The notes: a model not told the origin generated them from the sequence alone. Counted from the first letter of the stretch, positions 49,841 through 58,506 are shown. The stretch is 64,000 bases of DNA from DASVUC01 sp038237225 (GCA_038237225.1 JBBRYX010000007.1:62001-126000), one strand, 5' to 3'. Program-made: numbers and translations.

Positions 49841-50992
49841 ATGGAAATGATCTACCTCGATAACAACGCAACGACTCAGCCTGCCCCCGAAGTGGTGGCC
49901 GCGATGTTGCCGTATCTCACCGAGTTCTATGGCAACCCCTCCTCCGTCCATCGTTTCGGACAGCGCTCCCGCCAAGCGCTTGACGAGGCGCGTGCACAAG
50001 TCGCGTCGCTGGTGAATTGTTCGGATGCCGAACTGCTCTTCACCGGCGGCGGAACAGAATCCGTCAACACGGCCATCCGCGGAATTCTGACCGCGCGCGC
50101 GCCGCGCAAAAAAATTCTCGCCAGCACCGTCGAGCATTCCGCCACGCGCGAGCTCTGCCAGCAACTGGTCAAGGAAGGGTTTGAGGTCATCGAGCTTACG
50201 GTCGATCAGCGAGGTGGGCTCGATCTTGATGAACTGGAGCGTCGACTCACCGATGACCTGGCGCTGGTCACGCTGATGTGGGCAAATAATGAGACGGGTG
50301 TCCTCTTCCCGGTGGAGCAGATCGCCGCGCTAGTGAAATCGAAACGTATTCCGTTCCACTGCGATGCCACGCAGGCGATTGGGAAAATACCGGTTGATCT
50401 CTCGGCGATTCCCATGGACGCGATGAGCTTTGCTTCACACAAGTTCCATGGCCCCAAGGGGGTGGGCGCGCTTTTCATGCGCAGAGGTCTGCGGTTCAAA
50501 CCGCTGATCATCGGAGGCCCGCAGGAGCGTTCCCGCCGAGGCGGTACCGAAAACGTCCCCGCCATCGTCGGCATGGGCAAGGCTGCTGAACTCGCAAAAT
50601 CTGCTTTGCATGAAATGACAAGAGTGGCCGCACAGCGAGACCGGCTGGAGCATGCAATTCTCGATTCCATCTCCGACACTGATGTGAATGGCCGAACAGA
50701 CGCCCGCCTCCGCAACACCACTAACCTTTCGTTCGCCCGTTTGGAAGCTGAAGCGATCCTCCTTCTCCTGAGCGAAAAAGGCATCTGCGCCAGCGCCGGG
50801 GCTGCCTGCGCCAGCGGGTCCCTTGAGCCTTCGCACGTCCTGCGCGCCATGAACATCGATCCCAGGATCGCGCACGGCGCCGTCCGTTTCTCTCTCTCCC
50901 GATACACCACCGATGCGGAGATCGACCGCACGCTCGAGATTCTGCCGCAAGTCATCAGCAGACTGCGGTCCGTGCTTCCGGTAGCGACGTAG
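49841..50992 (+). CDS. Cysteine desulfurase (NifS/IscS class I)
   Basis: PLP enzyme that takes sulfur from cysteine for Fe-S clusters and tRNA thiolation. 383 residues. MIYLDNNATT, NPSSVHRFGQ, GGGTESVNTAIRG, VEHSA, ANNETG, CDATQAIGK and SHKFHGPKGVGAL with PLP-binding Lys201, RGGTENVP, and the mobile loop ICASAGAACASGS with Cys323. Four in-frame ATGs lie between 49829 and 49847; the third is chosen, but any is possible. No IscU, SufE or mnmA is adjacent. Confidence 0.93.
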   Translation: MEMIYLDNNATTQPAPEVVAAMLPYLTEFYGNPSSVHRFGQRSRQALDEARAQVASLVNCSDAELLFTGGGTESVNTAIRGILTARAPRKKILASTVEHSATRELCQQLVKEGFEVIELTVDQRGGLDLDELERRLTDDLALVTLMWANNETGVLFPVEQIAALVKSKRIPFHCDATQAIGKIPVDLSAIPMDAMSFASHKFHGPKGVGALFMRRGLRFKPLIIGGPQERSRRGGTENVPAIVGMGKAAELAKSALHEMTRVAAQRDRLEHAILDSISDTDVNGRTDARLRNTTNLSFARLEAEAILLLLSEKGICASAGAACASGSLEPSHVLRAMNIDPRIAHGAVRFSLSRYTTDAEIDRTLEILPQVISRLRSVLPVAT

Positions 50993-51039
50993 TTGACGAA
51001 ATCCAGCGGGTCCCCGCGACCCCGCGACCAGGTCGCCGA

Positions 51040-52092
51040 GTGCGGCTGGACAATTCCGCTCATCCCCCCCACACTCCCGGCCAGGTGTTTCTAGCTGCCG
51101 TCACGCACAACCTCGGCCTTTTGCTCATTGCCGCCAGCGCGATCGGATTCTACGTTGCAGCGCGGGTCGGGGTGGATGCGCTGACGGACCTCGACCATCC
51201 CTCGGCGACGCGTCTGGCGCTTGGGCACTGGTTCCCGATTGCGTTCACCGCCCTGGTCGCGGTGTCGGTCGGCCAGCCGGCCGTCGCGGTTTGCATCGCC
51301 TTCGGCACGTGCGTCGCGGCACTCCTGCTCAATCTCGGTCTGATCACCGCCACCACCGGCGACACCGTCGGACCGGCCGAGTCATCCCGGGCTTGGCCGC
51401 TTCTTGTTCCTGTAGGTCTGCTGGCGTTTGTTGCTGGATTTCAGGCGCATTTGAACTGGATTCATGCCGTCGTTCTGCTGGTGGAGGGCGTGATGGTGGT
51501 CAGCATTTGGTCATCTGACGGTTCACAAAATGTCATCAAACCGATGACCGCAGATCCTGAATCTGAGCCAGTCGATCGATTGTCGGACTTATCTCCGATG
51601 CGCTGGATCCGGTTCTTCCTTGCGCTGATCATCGCGGTGTTCGCCGCCTTCGTCGCGATCTACGGCACCGTGCGGATGTCGACGGAAGTCCCGCTGACCA
51701 CGCCCGGTCTGATCGCGGCCGTCGGTCTGTCGCCATTGCTCGTTCTCCCCATGATCGGCACCGGGACCGTCCTCGCCGAGCGCGGGCGGGCATCGGCCGC
51801 CGCCTCGAGTTTGATTGCGGTGTCGCTGCTCAACCTGTGCCTGCTGCTGCCGCTTCTGATTGTCGCAACGATGGCGCGGAACTACTACCTCAAGCTCAGC
51901 GACGCTCCATCGCAAATTCCCTTTCCCATCGCCACGTGGAGAGTCGATGCCGTTCTTATTTTGATCATGGGCGCACTGCTGGCGCCAGTGGCCATGGGCC
52001 GCTGGCGCCTGGGCCGCGGGGAAGGCATCGTGCTGGTGCTCGCGTACGCCGCCTATCTCGGCGCGACGAGCGTTCTCGCCGTCCGGTGGTAG
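51040..52092 (+). CDS. Degenerate CaCA-superfamily exchanger-like membrane protein
   Basis: 350 residues, about ten membrane helices in two halves joined by a loop (SIWSSDGSQNVIKPMTADPE). The second half, TPGLIAAVGLSPLLVLPMIG then TGTVLAERGRASAAASSLIA and VSLLNLCLLLPLL, has the spacing of a Na+/Ca2+ exchanger alpha repeat (GTSxPE..., GNVVGSNxFN). ALGHWFPIAFTALVAVSVGQ in the first half corresponds. The acidic, cation-coordinating residues of both repeats are absent. It starts with GTG and lies 47 nt after the desulfurase. Confidence 0.55.
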   Translation: MRLDNSAHPPHTPGQVFLAAVTHNLGLLLIAASAIGFYVAARVGVDALTDLDHPSATRLALGHWFPIAFTALVAVSVGQPAVAVCIAFGTCVAALLLNLGLITATTGDTVGPAESSRAWPLLVPVGLLAFVAGFQAHLNWIHAVVLLVEGVMVVSIWSSDGSQNVIKPMTADPESEPVDRLSDLSPMRWIRFFLALIIAVFAAFVAIYGTVRMSTEVPLTTPGLIAAVGLSPLLVLPMIGTGTVLAERGRASAAASSLIAVSLLNLCLLLPLLIVATMARNYYLKLSDAPSQIPFPIATWRVDAVLILIMGALLAPVAMGRWRLGRGEGIVLVLAYAAYLGATSVLAVRW

Positions 52093-52157
52093 ATCGTGCT
52101 ACACAAGTTCTGAATAATCGTGCGTGCATCTGAGCAAGATGCACTCCCCGACAAATT

Positions 52158-52270
52158 TCAATCCTGAGAGCCTGTGAAAATTTGACTGTGGTACGGGGCA
52201 TCTTGCCCGTGTTGGCGATACAAGGCACGGGCAAGATGCCCGTGCTACGGAAGAGGTTTACACGCTCTGA
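52158..52270. repeat. CACGGGCATCTTGCCCGTG palindromic repeat, copy 3
   Basis: TTTCAATCCTGAGAGCCTGT, GTGGTACGGGGCATCTTGCC, loop GTGTTGGCGATACAAG, GCACGGGCAAGATGCCCGTG CTACGG, TTTACACGCTCTGA. Its right end runs without spacer into the 102-bp repeat copy D. Confidence 0.78.
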
Positions 52271-52371
52271 TACGGATTCTGTTTAATTCGGGTGCCTGAT
52301 TTCCCATTGGAAATTTGGGCCCCGCAAGCGGGGCCGCTAACCAAAGGCGCAGGAATTAAGTGAAATGCGTG
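52270..52371. repeat. 102-bp palindromic repeat, copy D
   Basis: ATACGGATTCTGTTTAATTC, GGGTGCCTGATTTCCCATTG, core GGGCCCCGCAAGCGGGGCCG, CTAACCAAAGGCGCAGGAAT, TAAGTGAAATGCGT. Length is 102 bp, the same as copy C. It replaces the last bases (TCAGGATGAC) expected of the adjoining repeat. Confidence 0.8.
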
Positions 52372-52420
52372 CGAGCGGTACTCCGCGACGGATCTCGCTG
52401 TGACGGAAACACCGCGCCAT

Positions 52421-52449
52421 AAAAATAGGGCGACCTGCCGGGTCGCCCT
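52421..52449 (-). terminator. Rho-independent terminator for the RTX gene
   Basis: Read on the minus strand: AGGGCGACCCGGCAGGTCGC, CCT, then ATTTTTATGG. An 8-9 bp GC stem with T-run, 56 nt beyond the RTX stop codon. Confidence 0.7.
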
Positions 52450-52504
52450 TGTTCGACCGAAGCCGGCTTCGCCGGCATCGGGTGGTGCCTGATTGAATTC
52501 ATTG

Positions 52505-53290
52505 TTAAACCGGATTTACTTCCGGCACATCCTGGTCATCGGTGTCGGCGTCGTCTTTGTCTTGATGTTCGATCGAGCCGTCCTCATGATGGAAGCGGTC
52601 GTGTCCGCCTCCGCCGATGACGTCGTCGGCGCCGATGCCGCCGTTGACATCATCGTTGCCTTTGCCACCGGAGAGATGGTCATCGCCTTCGCCACCGACC
52701 ATGCGATCGTTGCCGGCTCCGCCCGACATCATGTCGTTCCCCGCTCCGCCGTTCATCTTGTCGTTGCCCGCCGCGCCGTCCATGTTGTCGTTGCCATTCC
52801 CGCCCTCGAGCTGATCGTTGCCCTTTCCGCCGGTGATGTTGTCATTGCCATCGCCGCCGCTGATTTTGTCGTTGCCCCCTCCGCCGTCGAGCGAATCATC
52901 GCCACGCGAACCTTGAATCACGTCGTTTCCCGCGCCGCCATGAACGGTCACCGGCCCAGCAATCACGCCGCCGCTCAATACCTTGATCGAGTCGCTTCCG
53001 CCCTTCCCGTCGGCGTCAATGCCTTTCACGTCCGCCAGCGTGAACTCGGTAACCTTTCTATTGATGGTCACGAGCATCTTGGAATGATCATCATTGACCC
53101 CGAAAACGATCACATCGCGCTTGTTCGTTCCCTCGACATGCACGATCCCGTTGGTGTCCATCGTCGGTATCGGTGCGGCAGCATGTTCAGGACCATGACC
53201 ATGACCATGACCATGACCGTGCCCATGCCCCGCGAGCATCCGCCGTCCTTCGAGGCCTTCCACAACTGCCTGACTGATCTTGCGGCTCAT
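52505..53290 (-). CDS. RTX calcium-binding repeat protein with planctomycete LExRxML N-terminus
   Basis: 261 residues. The N-terminal MSRKISQAVVEGLEGRRMLA has the LEGRRML motif found near the start of many planctomycete surface/exported proteins. Then GHGHGHGHGHGHG, a short His/Gly tract, a globular beta domain (residues ~45-110), and from ~115 to ~230 about a dozen GGxGxDxx nonapeptides (GGAGNDVIQ, GGGGNDKIS, GGDGNDNIT, GGKGNDQLE and so on) that form a calcium-binding beta-roll. The tail is very acidic (DKDDADTDDQDVPEV). No type I exporter genes are nearby. Confidence 0.88.
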   Translation of the reverse strand: MSRKISQAVVEGLEGRRMLAGHGHGHGHGHGHGPEHAAAPIPTMDTNGIVHVEGTNKRDVIVFGVNDDHSKMLVTINRKVTEFTLADVKGIDADGKGGSDSIKVLSGGVIAGPVTVHGGAGNDVIQGSRGDDSLDGGGGNDKISGGDGNDNITGGKGNDQLEGGNGNDNMDGAAGNDKMNGGAGNDMMSGGAGNDRMVGGEGDDHLSGGKGNDDVNGGIGADDVIGGGGHDRFHHEDGSIEHQDKDDADTDDQDVPEVNPV

Positions 53291-53485
53291 AAATCACTGC
53301 TCCTTAAATCGGTTCCATTGATATCCGTAACAAATGCTCATCCACCAAATGAAAAGTGGATAAATCAGTATGCCCCATTTCCGGGGATCTGCTCAGATTT
53401 TCCCTGTGGATGACCTGTGCACGTCCTGTTCTTGAGACGCTGGGCTGCTTGGATGGATTATGCGTGTCCCATAACATGCCCCGCG

Positions 53486-54283
53486 ATGAAACCGTACCTC
53501 GACCTCGTCCAACAAGTCCTCACCGAAGGTGAACCGCGCGCCGATCGCACCGGGACCGGCACCCGAAGCGTCTTCGGCCACCAGATGCGCTTCGACCTCG
53601 CCGCCGGTTTTCCCCTCCTCACCAACCGCAAAATCCATCTCCGCTCCATCATTCACGAGCTCCTCTGGTTCATCCGCGGCGAAACCAACATCCGCTACCT
53701 CAAAGAGCACAACGTCGGCATCTGGGATGAATGGGCGGATGCCGACGGCAACCTCGGTCCCGTCTACGGCAAGCAATGGCGGGCGTGGTCCGCGCCCAAC
53801 GGCAACAGCATCGATCAGCTCAAAGCCGTCATCGAGCAGATCAAGACCGACCCGCATTCCCGGCGTCTGATTGTCAGCGCGTGGAACGTCGCCGACATCC
53901 CGCGCATGGCGCTGGCGCCGTGTCATGTGATGTTTCAGTTCTACGTCTCCAGAGGCCGCAAGCTAAGCTGCCAGCTTTACCAGCGCTCGGCGGATCTGTT
54001 CCTCGGCGTCCCCTTCAACATCGCGAGCTATGCGATCCTGACGCACATGATCGCGCAGATCACAGACCTCGAGCCCGGCGATTTCATTCACACTCTTGGC
54101 GATGCCCACCTCTACGAAAACCACCTCGCTCAGGCCCGCGAGCTTCTCGCCCGGCCGTCGCGCCCCCTGCCAACGCTGAACCTGAATCCCAGCGTGCGCG
54201 ACCTCGAATCATTCACCGAACCTGACATCCAGATCCAAGGCTACGATCCCCATCCCGCCATCAAAGCGCTGGTTGCCATCTAA
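53486..54283 (+). CDS. thyA: Thymidylate synthase
   Basis: Methylates dUMP using methylene-tetrahydrofolate. 265 residues, near E. coli length. DRTGTGTRSVFGHQMRFDL at the N-terminus; the catalytic Cys146 in ALAPCHVMFQFY is at the same number as in E. coli; CQLYQRSADLFLGVPFNIAS and HTLGDAHLYENH complete the signature. The start is MKPYLDL; the frame is open further upstream without similarity. Confidence 0.97.
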   Translation: MKPYLDLVQQVLTEGEPRADRTGTGTRSVFGHQMRFDLAAGFPLLTNRKIHLRSIIHELLWFIRGETNIRYLKEHNVGIWDEWADADGNLGPVYGKQWRAWSAPNGNSIDQLKAVIEQIKTDPHSRRLIVSAWNVADIPRMALAPCHVMFQFYVSRGRKLSCQLYQRSADLFLGVPFNIASYAILTHMIAQITDLEPGDFIHTLGDAHLYENHLAQARELLARPSRPLPTLNLNPSVRDLESFTEPDIQIQGYDPHPAIKALVAI

Positions 54284-54423
54284 CCCATCGTCCATCTCCA
54301 AACGAATTCCATCGCCCCGCACCGAGTAGCGCCGGTCGGAAAACCGGGGTTACGCAAGTGTTGCCACGAGTTCCTTCTGCGAGTCGCCGCCGTGGAACGA
54401 CCTTTTCCCTCCGATCGCGATAC

Positions 54424-54951
54424 CTATGACCGCACTGCCTTAACCAGTTTCTTGAATTCCCCCCTCACCGATTGATCGAGCTTCGCCGCGAGCGCAGACG
54501 TCAAGGCTCGTTCGCGAATCAACCCCACCACATCCGCGATATTTTGCGCCCGCGCCAGGTTTTTCATCCCGCTGGTGAGCTTCAGGTTGATCAGATCCAC
54601 CAGGCTAATCGTCAACACACCCTCCAACTCCACCATCTCTCGCGGCGCCGGCACCGCCATATCCCCCGGCACCAGATGGACCGGCACCCCCTCGTGCATG
54701 AACTCCCGCTCGCTCGCATTAAATTCAAACCCTTCACTTTCCAGAATCTGCCGAAACCTTTCCAGTGGCTGCTGCACCAGCACATCCACATCCTTCGTTG
54801 TTCGCACATGCCCATGCAGCACGACGGCCACGCCACCAATCACCGCCCCGCGAATTTTATGCGCGCGCAGAACTCGCGACACCGCTCGCGCCGTTTCCAT
54901 CACCGCCCCGCGCTTATCGAGCATCAGAAGTGCCTCGTCTCTCAGGTTCAT
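54424..54951 (-). CDS. Nucleotidyltransferase-fold protein
   Basis: 175 residues. GAVIGGVAVVLHGHVRTTKD then VDVLVQ matches the GG/S and DVD pattern of the MNT/AbiEii-type nucleotidyltransferase fold; EGVLTISLVDLINLKLTSGM, KNLARAQNIADVVGLI is the conserved C-terminal helical part. Intact, unlike the relic at 44408. No HEPN or other toxin-antitoxin partner adjoins it; role unknown. MNLRDE is taken as start, with a GTG-type start six codons upstream possible. Confidence 0.72.
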   Translation of the reverse strand: MNLRDEALLMLDKRGAVMETARAVSRVLRAHKIRGAVIGGVAVVLHGHVRTTKDVDVLVQQPLERFRQILESEGFEFNASEREFMHEGVPVHLVPGDMAVPAPREMVELEGVLTISLVDLINLKLTSGMKNLARAQNIADVVGLIRERALTSALAAKLDQSVRGEFKKLVKAVRS

Positions 54952-55028
54952 TCGCCGTGATTGTACCATGTTCCGTCAGCGGCGGCGGATACTTTACATA
55001 AGCCGGCGCAATCCCGATCATCCTGTGC

Positions 55029-56363
55029 ATGCAACCCACCCGCCGCTCGTTCCTGAAATCATCGGCCGCGGCAACGCTCACGCTTGCCGCCGCTCCCGCG
55101 ATCCTGAACGCTCAATCGAAATCTCCAGATCCCCACACCATCGCGCTGATTGGCTGCGGGTGGTGGGGGACCAACATTTTGCGCTGCGCGCTTGCCGATG
55201 GGCGGGTGAAGCTTGTGGCGCTGTGCGATGTCGATCAGGCGCAGCTGCGGAAGTGCTCGAGCGTCGCGGGAAAACTGACGAGCGACTCGTTCAAGAGTTA
55301 CTCCGATTTTCGAGAGCTGCTCGATCGCGAGAAGCCGCAACTGGTCATCGTCGCCACACCCGATCACTGGCATCCCCTGATCACCATCGCCGCGACCAGG
55401 GCCGGCGCTCACGTTTACGTCGAGAAGCCCATCAGCCACACCGTTCTTGAAGGCGCCGCGATGGTGAAGGCCGCGCGCGATGGCGGCCGCATCGTGCAGG
55501 TCGGCACGCACCGGCGCGTCTCAGCGCACAATATTTCGGCGCGCGAGTTCATTCGCTCGGGAAAGGTGGGGAAGATCGGCGCGGCACGCTGTTTCGTCCA
55601 CACGGGCGGCGATGAAGAAAAGCCCGGTCCAAACATCGAGCCGCCGAAGGACCTGAACTGGGATCTCTGGTGCGGCCCAGCGCCGCTTCGTCCATTCAAT
55701 AAAAAAATTCATCCGCTCGGGCACCGCCATTTCCTCGACTACGCCAACGGCCAGCTCGGCGATTGGGGCATCCACTGGATCGATCAGGTTCTGTGGATCA
55801 CCGAGCACCAGCACCCCAAAACCGTTTTTTCCACGGGCGGCCGCCCGATCAAAGGTCCTCCGGTCAACACCGCCGAAGCGCAAACCACCGATGCCCCCGA
55901 TCATCAAGTTGTCGCCTATGCGTTCGAGGACTTCACACTCACCTGGGAGCACCGCCAATTCGCCGGCGACCCCACCAGCAAGCACGATCCCATCGGCGTC
56001 AACTTCTACGGAACGCAAGGCGTCTTTCACCTCGGCTGGCTGGATGGGTGGACGTTCTATCCGCTGGATGCGAAGCAGGCGCCGATCCACGAGGATGCCA
56101 AGTTCAGCGGCCAATTTCAGGACAATGTTCCGGAGCTGTGGCGCGACTTCGTCGACGCGATCGAAAAGAAACGAGCCCCGGCCTGCGACATTGAAGCCGG
56201 TCACCGCGCCACCACCGCCGCGCTGCTCGGGATGCTGTCGCTGAAGCTCGGCCGCAGCGTTCAATGGGATGCAAAGAATCAGACCATACCGAATGACCCC
56301 GAAGCCGCCGCACTCCTTTTGCGCGCCTATCGCTCGCCTTGGCAGTACCCCAGGATCAGTTGA
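55029..56363 (+). CDS. Tat-exported Gfo/Idh/MocA-family oxidoreductase
   Basis: 444 residues. MQPTRRSFLKSSAAATLTLA is a twin-arginine signal. IALIGCGWWGTNILRCALAD is the NAD(P)-binding Rossmann start, ATPDHWHPLITIAA follows, and EKPISHT is the EKP motif. YANGQLGDWGIHWIDQVLWI and FEDFTLTWEHRQFA match the C-terminal planctomycete-type Gfo/Idh/MocA domain. These exported oxidoreductases are common in planctomycetes and are thought to act on sugars; substrate unknown. Confidence 0.92.
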   Translation: MQPTRRSFLKSSAAATLTLAAAPAILNAQSKSPDPHTIALIGCGWWGTNILRCALADGRVKLVALCDVDQAQLRKCSSVAGKLTSDSFKSYSDFRELLDREKPQLVIVATPDHWHPLITIAATRAGAHVYVEKPISHTVLEGAAMVKAARDGGRIVQVGTHRRVSAHNISAREFIRSGKVGKIGAARCFVHTGGDEEKPGPNIEPPKDLNWDLWCGPAPLRPFNKKIHPLGHRHFLDYANGQLGDWGIHWIDQVLWITEHQHPKTVFSTGGRPIKGPPVNTAEAQTTDAPDHQVVAYAFEDFTLTWEHRQFAGDPTSKHDPIGVNFYGTQGVFHLGWLDGWTFYPLDAKQAPIHEDAKFSGQFQDNVPELWRDFVDAIEKKRAPACDIEAGHRATTAALLGMLSLKLGRSVQWDAKNQTIPNDPEAAALLLRAYRSPWQYPRIS

Positions 56364-56506
56364 TCGCATCCCGAGATGGGCTGAAACGATTGAACTGAAC
56401 ATGCGTGAATCCTTTGAGGATGCCCGGGTGTTTTCCGTTGACGACGCTCGACTTTGCAAGCTACGTTACAATCCGCGGGATCAGCGCCTCGAAGGAAATT
56501 GAACCC

Positions 56507-57424
56507 ATGCAAGTCCGTATTGGTTTTGATCTGATCTACCAGATTCCCTCCCCGCAGGTGATGGTTCTGATGCTCTTGACGCATCCGGAGCGCGCCGGGC
56601 AGCTCCTTCATCACGAACAGATCCTGATCGAGCCCGCGATCGATCAGTTCAGGTTCCTCGATGCCTTTGGCAACCGCGCCACGCGCATCCTCGCTTCCGC
56701 CGGGAACCTGCGACTTTTCTACGACAACATCATCACAGACTCCGGCGTCCAGGAGCCGCGAATCGATGGCGCCCGACTCCATCCGGTTGAGGAATTGCCG
56801 ACCGAGTGCCTGCAGTTCCTTCTGTCCAGCCGATATTGCGAAGTCGACAAGCTCTCGCAGATGGCGTGGGATCTCTTCGGCAAAACACCAGCAACCTGGG
56901 AGCGCGTGCAGTCGATCATCGACTGGACGCACAACCACATCACCTTCGGCTACGCGTTCGCCCGCTCGACCAAAACCGCGGCGGATGTCTGCGCCGAAAA
57001 GCAAGGCGTCTGCCGCGACTATCAACACCTCGCGATCACGCTTCTTCGCGCGATGAACATTCCTGCGCGTTATGCCACCGGTTATTTAGGTGACATTGGC
57101 ATTCCACTCAATCCGTCTCCGATGGATTTTTCCGCCTGGCTCGAAGTGTACCTTGGCAACCGCTGGTACGCGCTTGATGCTCGCCACAACACTCCGCGGG
57201 TTGCCCGCGTCCTGATGGCCCGGGGACGCGACGCGACGGACGTGGCGCTGACCACGAGCTTCGGTCCCAATACCCTGGAGCGATTCCGCGTCTGGACCGA
57301 TGAGCTTCCCGAGCACCCCACGAGCGCGACGAAGGTCGCCACTGAAGTTCCGCCGTTTGCGCTGAACGGACCGCCCCCGCTGAACGCCCTGATGGTGGCC
57401 GCGCCGTCGCTGTCGATCGCGTGA
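56507..57424 (+). CDS. Transglutaminase-like cysteine protease-fold protein
   Basis: 305 residues. The N-terminal half (residues 1-130) is a beta-sandwich typical of the family; CAEKQGVCRDYQHLAITLLR carries the nucleophile-position Cys, and NIPARYATGYLGDI follows. The segment expected to hold the catalytic His reads MDFSAWLEVYLGNRW, with Ser at that place, followed by YALDARHNTPRVARVLMARG with the Asp. So Cys and Asp are present and the His may be replaced. No signal peptide. The start is MQVRIGF after GAAGGAAATTGAACCC. Confidence 0.82.
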   Translation: MQVRIGFDLIYQIPSPQVMVLMLLTHPERAGQLLHHEQILIEPAIDQFRFLDAFGNRATRILASAGNLRLFYDNIITDSGVQEPRIDGARLHPVEELPTECLQFLLSSRYCEVDKLSQMAWDLFGKTPATWERVQSIIDWTHNHITFGYAFARSTKTAADVCAEKQGVCRDYQHLAITLLRAMNIPARYATGYLGDIGIPLNPSPMDFSAWLEVYLGNRWYALDARHNTPRVARVLMARGRDATDVALTTSFGPNTLERFRVWTDELPEHPTSATKVATEVPPFALNGPPPLNALMVAAPSLSIA

Positions 57425-57445
57425 TCCGAGCAATCCCCGTTTCGC

Positions 57446-58168
57446 TCATTTCCCCAGAAACGGCTTCACGCGCTCCTTGAACAACCGATACCCCTCCTCA
57501 TTGAAGTGCAGCCGATCCTGCACGAATAAATCCTCGCGCGGCTTTCCGTCCGCGGTCACCGTCATGTCATAGGTCTCGCAATACTTCACCCCCGCCTGAT
57601 CCTTCGCCCACGCCTGCACCCGATCGTTCAGCTTCTTCACCGCGTCGCGCTCTTCCCAGCGACTCGGCGCCGGACACTGCGCGATGTAGACCACTTCGGT
57701 CTCCGGCAACTTCCCCTTCACCTTCGCCACGAAGTCCTTGAAATCCCCAAATACAGCCTCCACCGATTTCCCAGCGTGAATGTCATTTCCGCCCGCGCGC
57801 AGAAATACCTGCTTCGGCTCATAGGGAAAGATCAGGCGGTCCGCGAAATGCGTCGCGTCGACAATCTCCGAGCCCCCGAACCCGCGATTGATCACGGGAT
57901 GTTCCGGGAAATCCCGGGCTAAACTCTTCCATCGCGCGATCGTCGATGAGCCGATGAAAACGATGCCACCCCTGGCGGGCATCGTCTCCTGGTCCTTCTT
58001 CTCATAGGCTGAGATCTCTTTTTCCCAGCGGACAAAGTTGTGCTCCTCTGCCGATCGAGTCGTCGCGGCGGCCGGCGCGCACTGCGCAAAAGAAGTCCCA
58101 GCAACCCACATCACGCAAAACAATGCCACCGATATCGAGAACGCTTTCCGTCGCATTGCCAATCCCAT
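57446..58168 (-). CDS. Secreted SGNH/GDSL hydrolase
   Basis: 240 residues, signal peptide up to about residue 28 (VAGTSFAQ). Block I GIVFIGSSTIARW (Ser), block II INRGFGGSEI (Gly), block III LRAGGNDIHAG (Asn) and block V DRLHFNEEGYRLF (Asp/His) form the SGNH catalytic set. Usually esterases acting on carbohydrate acetyl groups or lipids. An in-frame Met at residue 5 is an alternative start. Convergent with the transglutaminase-like gene. Confidence 0.88.
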   Translation of the reverse strand: MGLAMRRKAFSISVALFCVMWVAGTSFAQCAPAAATTRSAEEHNFVRWEKEISAYEKKDQETMPARGGIVFIGSSTIARWKSLARDFPEHPVINRGFGGSEIVDATHFADRLIFPYEPKQVFLRAGGNDIHAGKSVEAVFGDFKDFVAKVKGKLPETEVVYIAQCPAPSRWEERDAVKKLNDRVQAWAKDQAGVKYCETYDMTVTADGKPREDLFVQDRLHFNEEGYRLFKERVKPFLGK

Positions 58169-58222
58169 GTTAAGGGTTGATCCGTCAGGATGATCCCCGT
58201 TGATGGTAGCGGCTTCCGGGGA

Positions 58223-58348
58223 TTAATCGATCTCCGGCAGAACCGCGTCACCATCCGCCAGCCCGCAGGCCCGGCCAAGCATTACCGCGATCGCGATGTA
58301 GAACGAAACACAGACCAGGCCAGTTGCCGCGTACGTTAGATACACCAT
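58223..58348 (-). CDS. Small single-helix membrane protein
   Basis: 41 residues: MVYLTYAATGLVCVSFYIAI followed by AVMLGRACGLADGDAVLPEID. One hydrophobic helix covers residues ~4-26. GGAGGTGCGCA sits directly before the ATG, a strong Shine-Dalgarno site, which is the main reason to call it real. Family unknown. Confidence 0.5.
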   Translation of the reverse strand: MVYLTYAATGLVCVSFYIAIAVMLGRACGLADGDAVLPEID

Positions 58349-58506
58349 TGCGCACCTCCATGAGTACAATGAAATCCTACCCCCCGGATATTGTGATTTT
58401 GTGAAGATCACGTTCAATCCCGCGCGATTTGCCCCTGTTTTCAAATAATTAGCGCTCGCGCCTTGGCAGATTTGAGTCTAACCCTCCGATCCGCCACAAT
58501 TCCCAT

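Noticed and set aside
52493..53413. Plus-strand frame over the RTX gene with VVAIPALELIVAL-type repeats
   Set aside because: Antisense of the GGxGxD repeats. The minus strand has the RTX motif, start and terminator.
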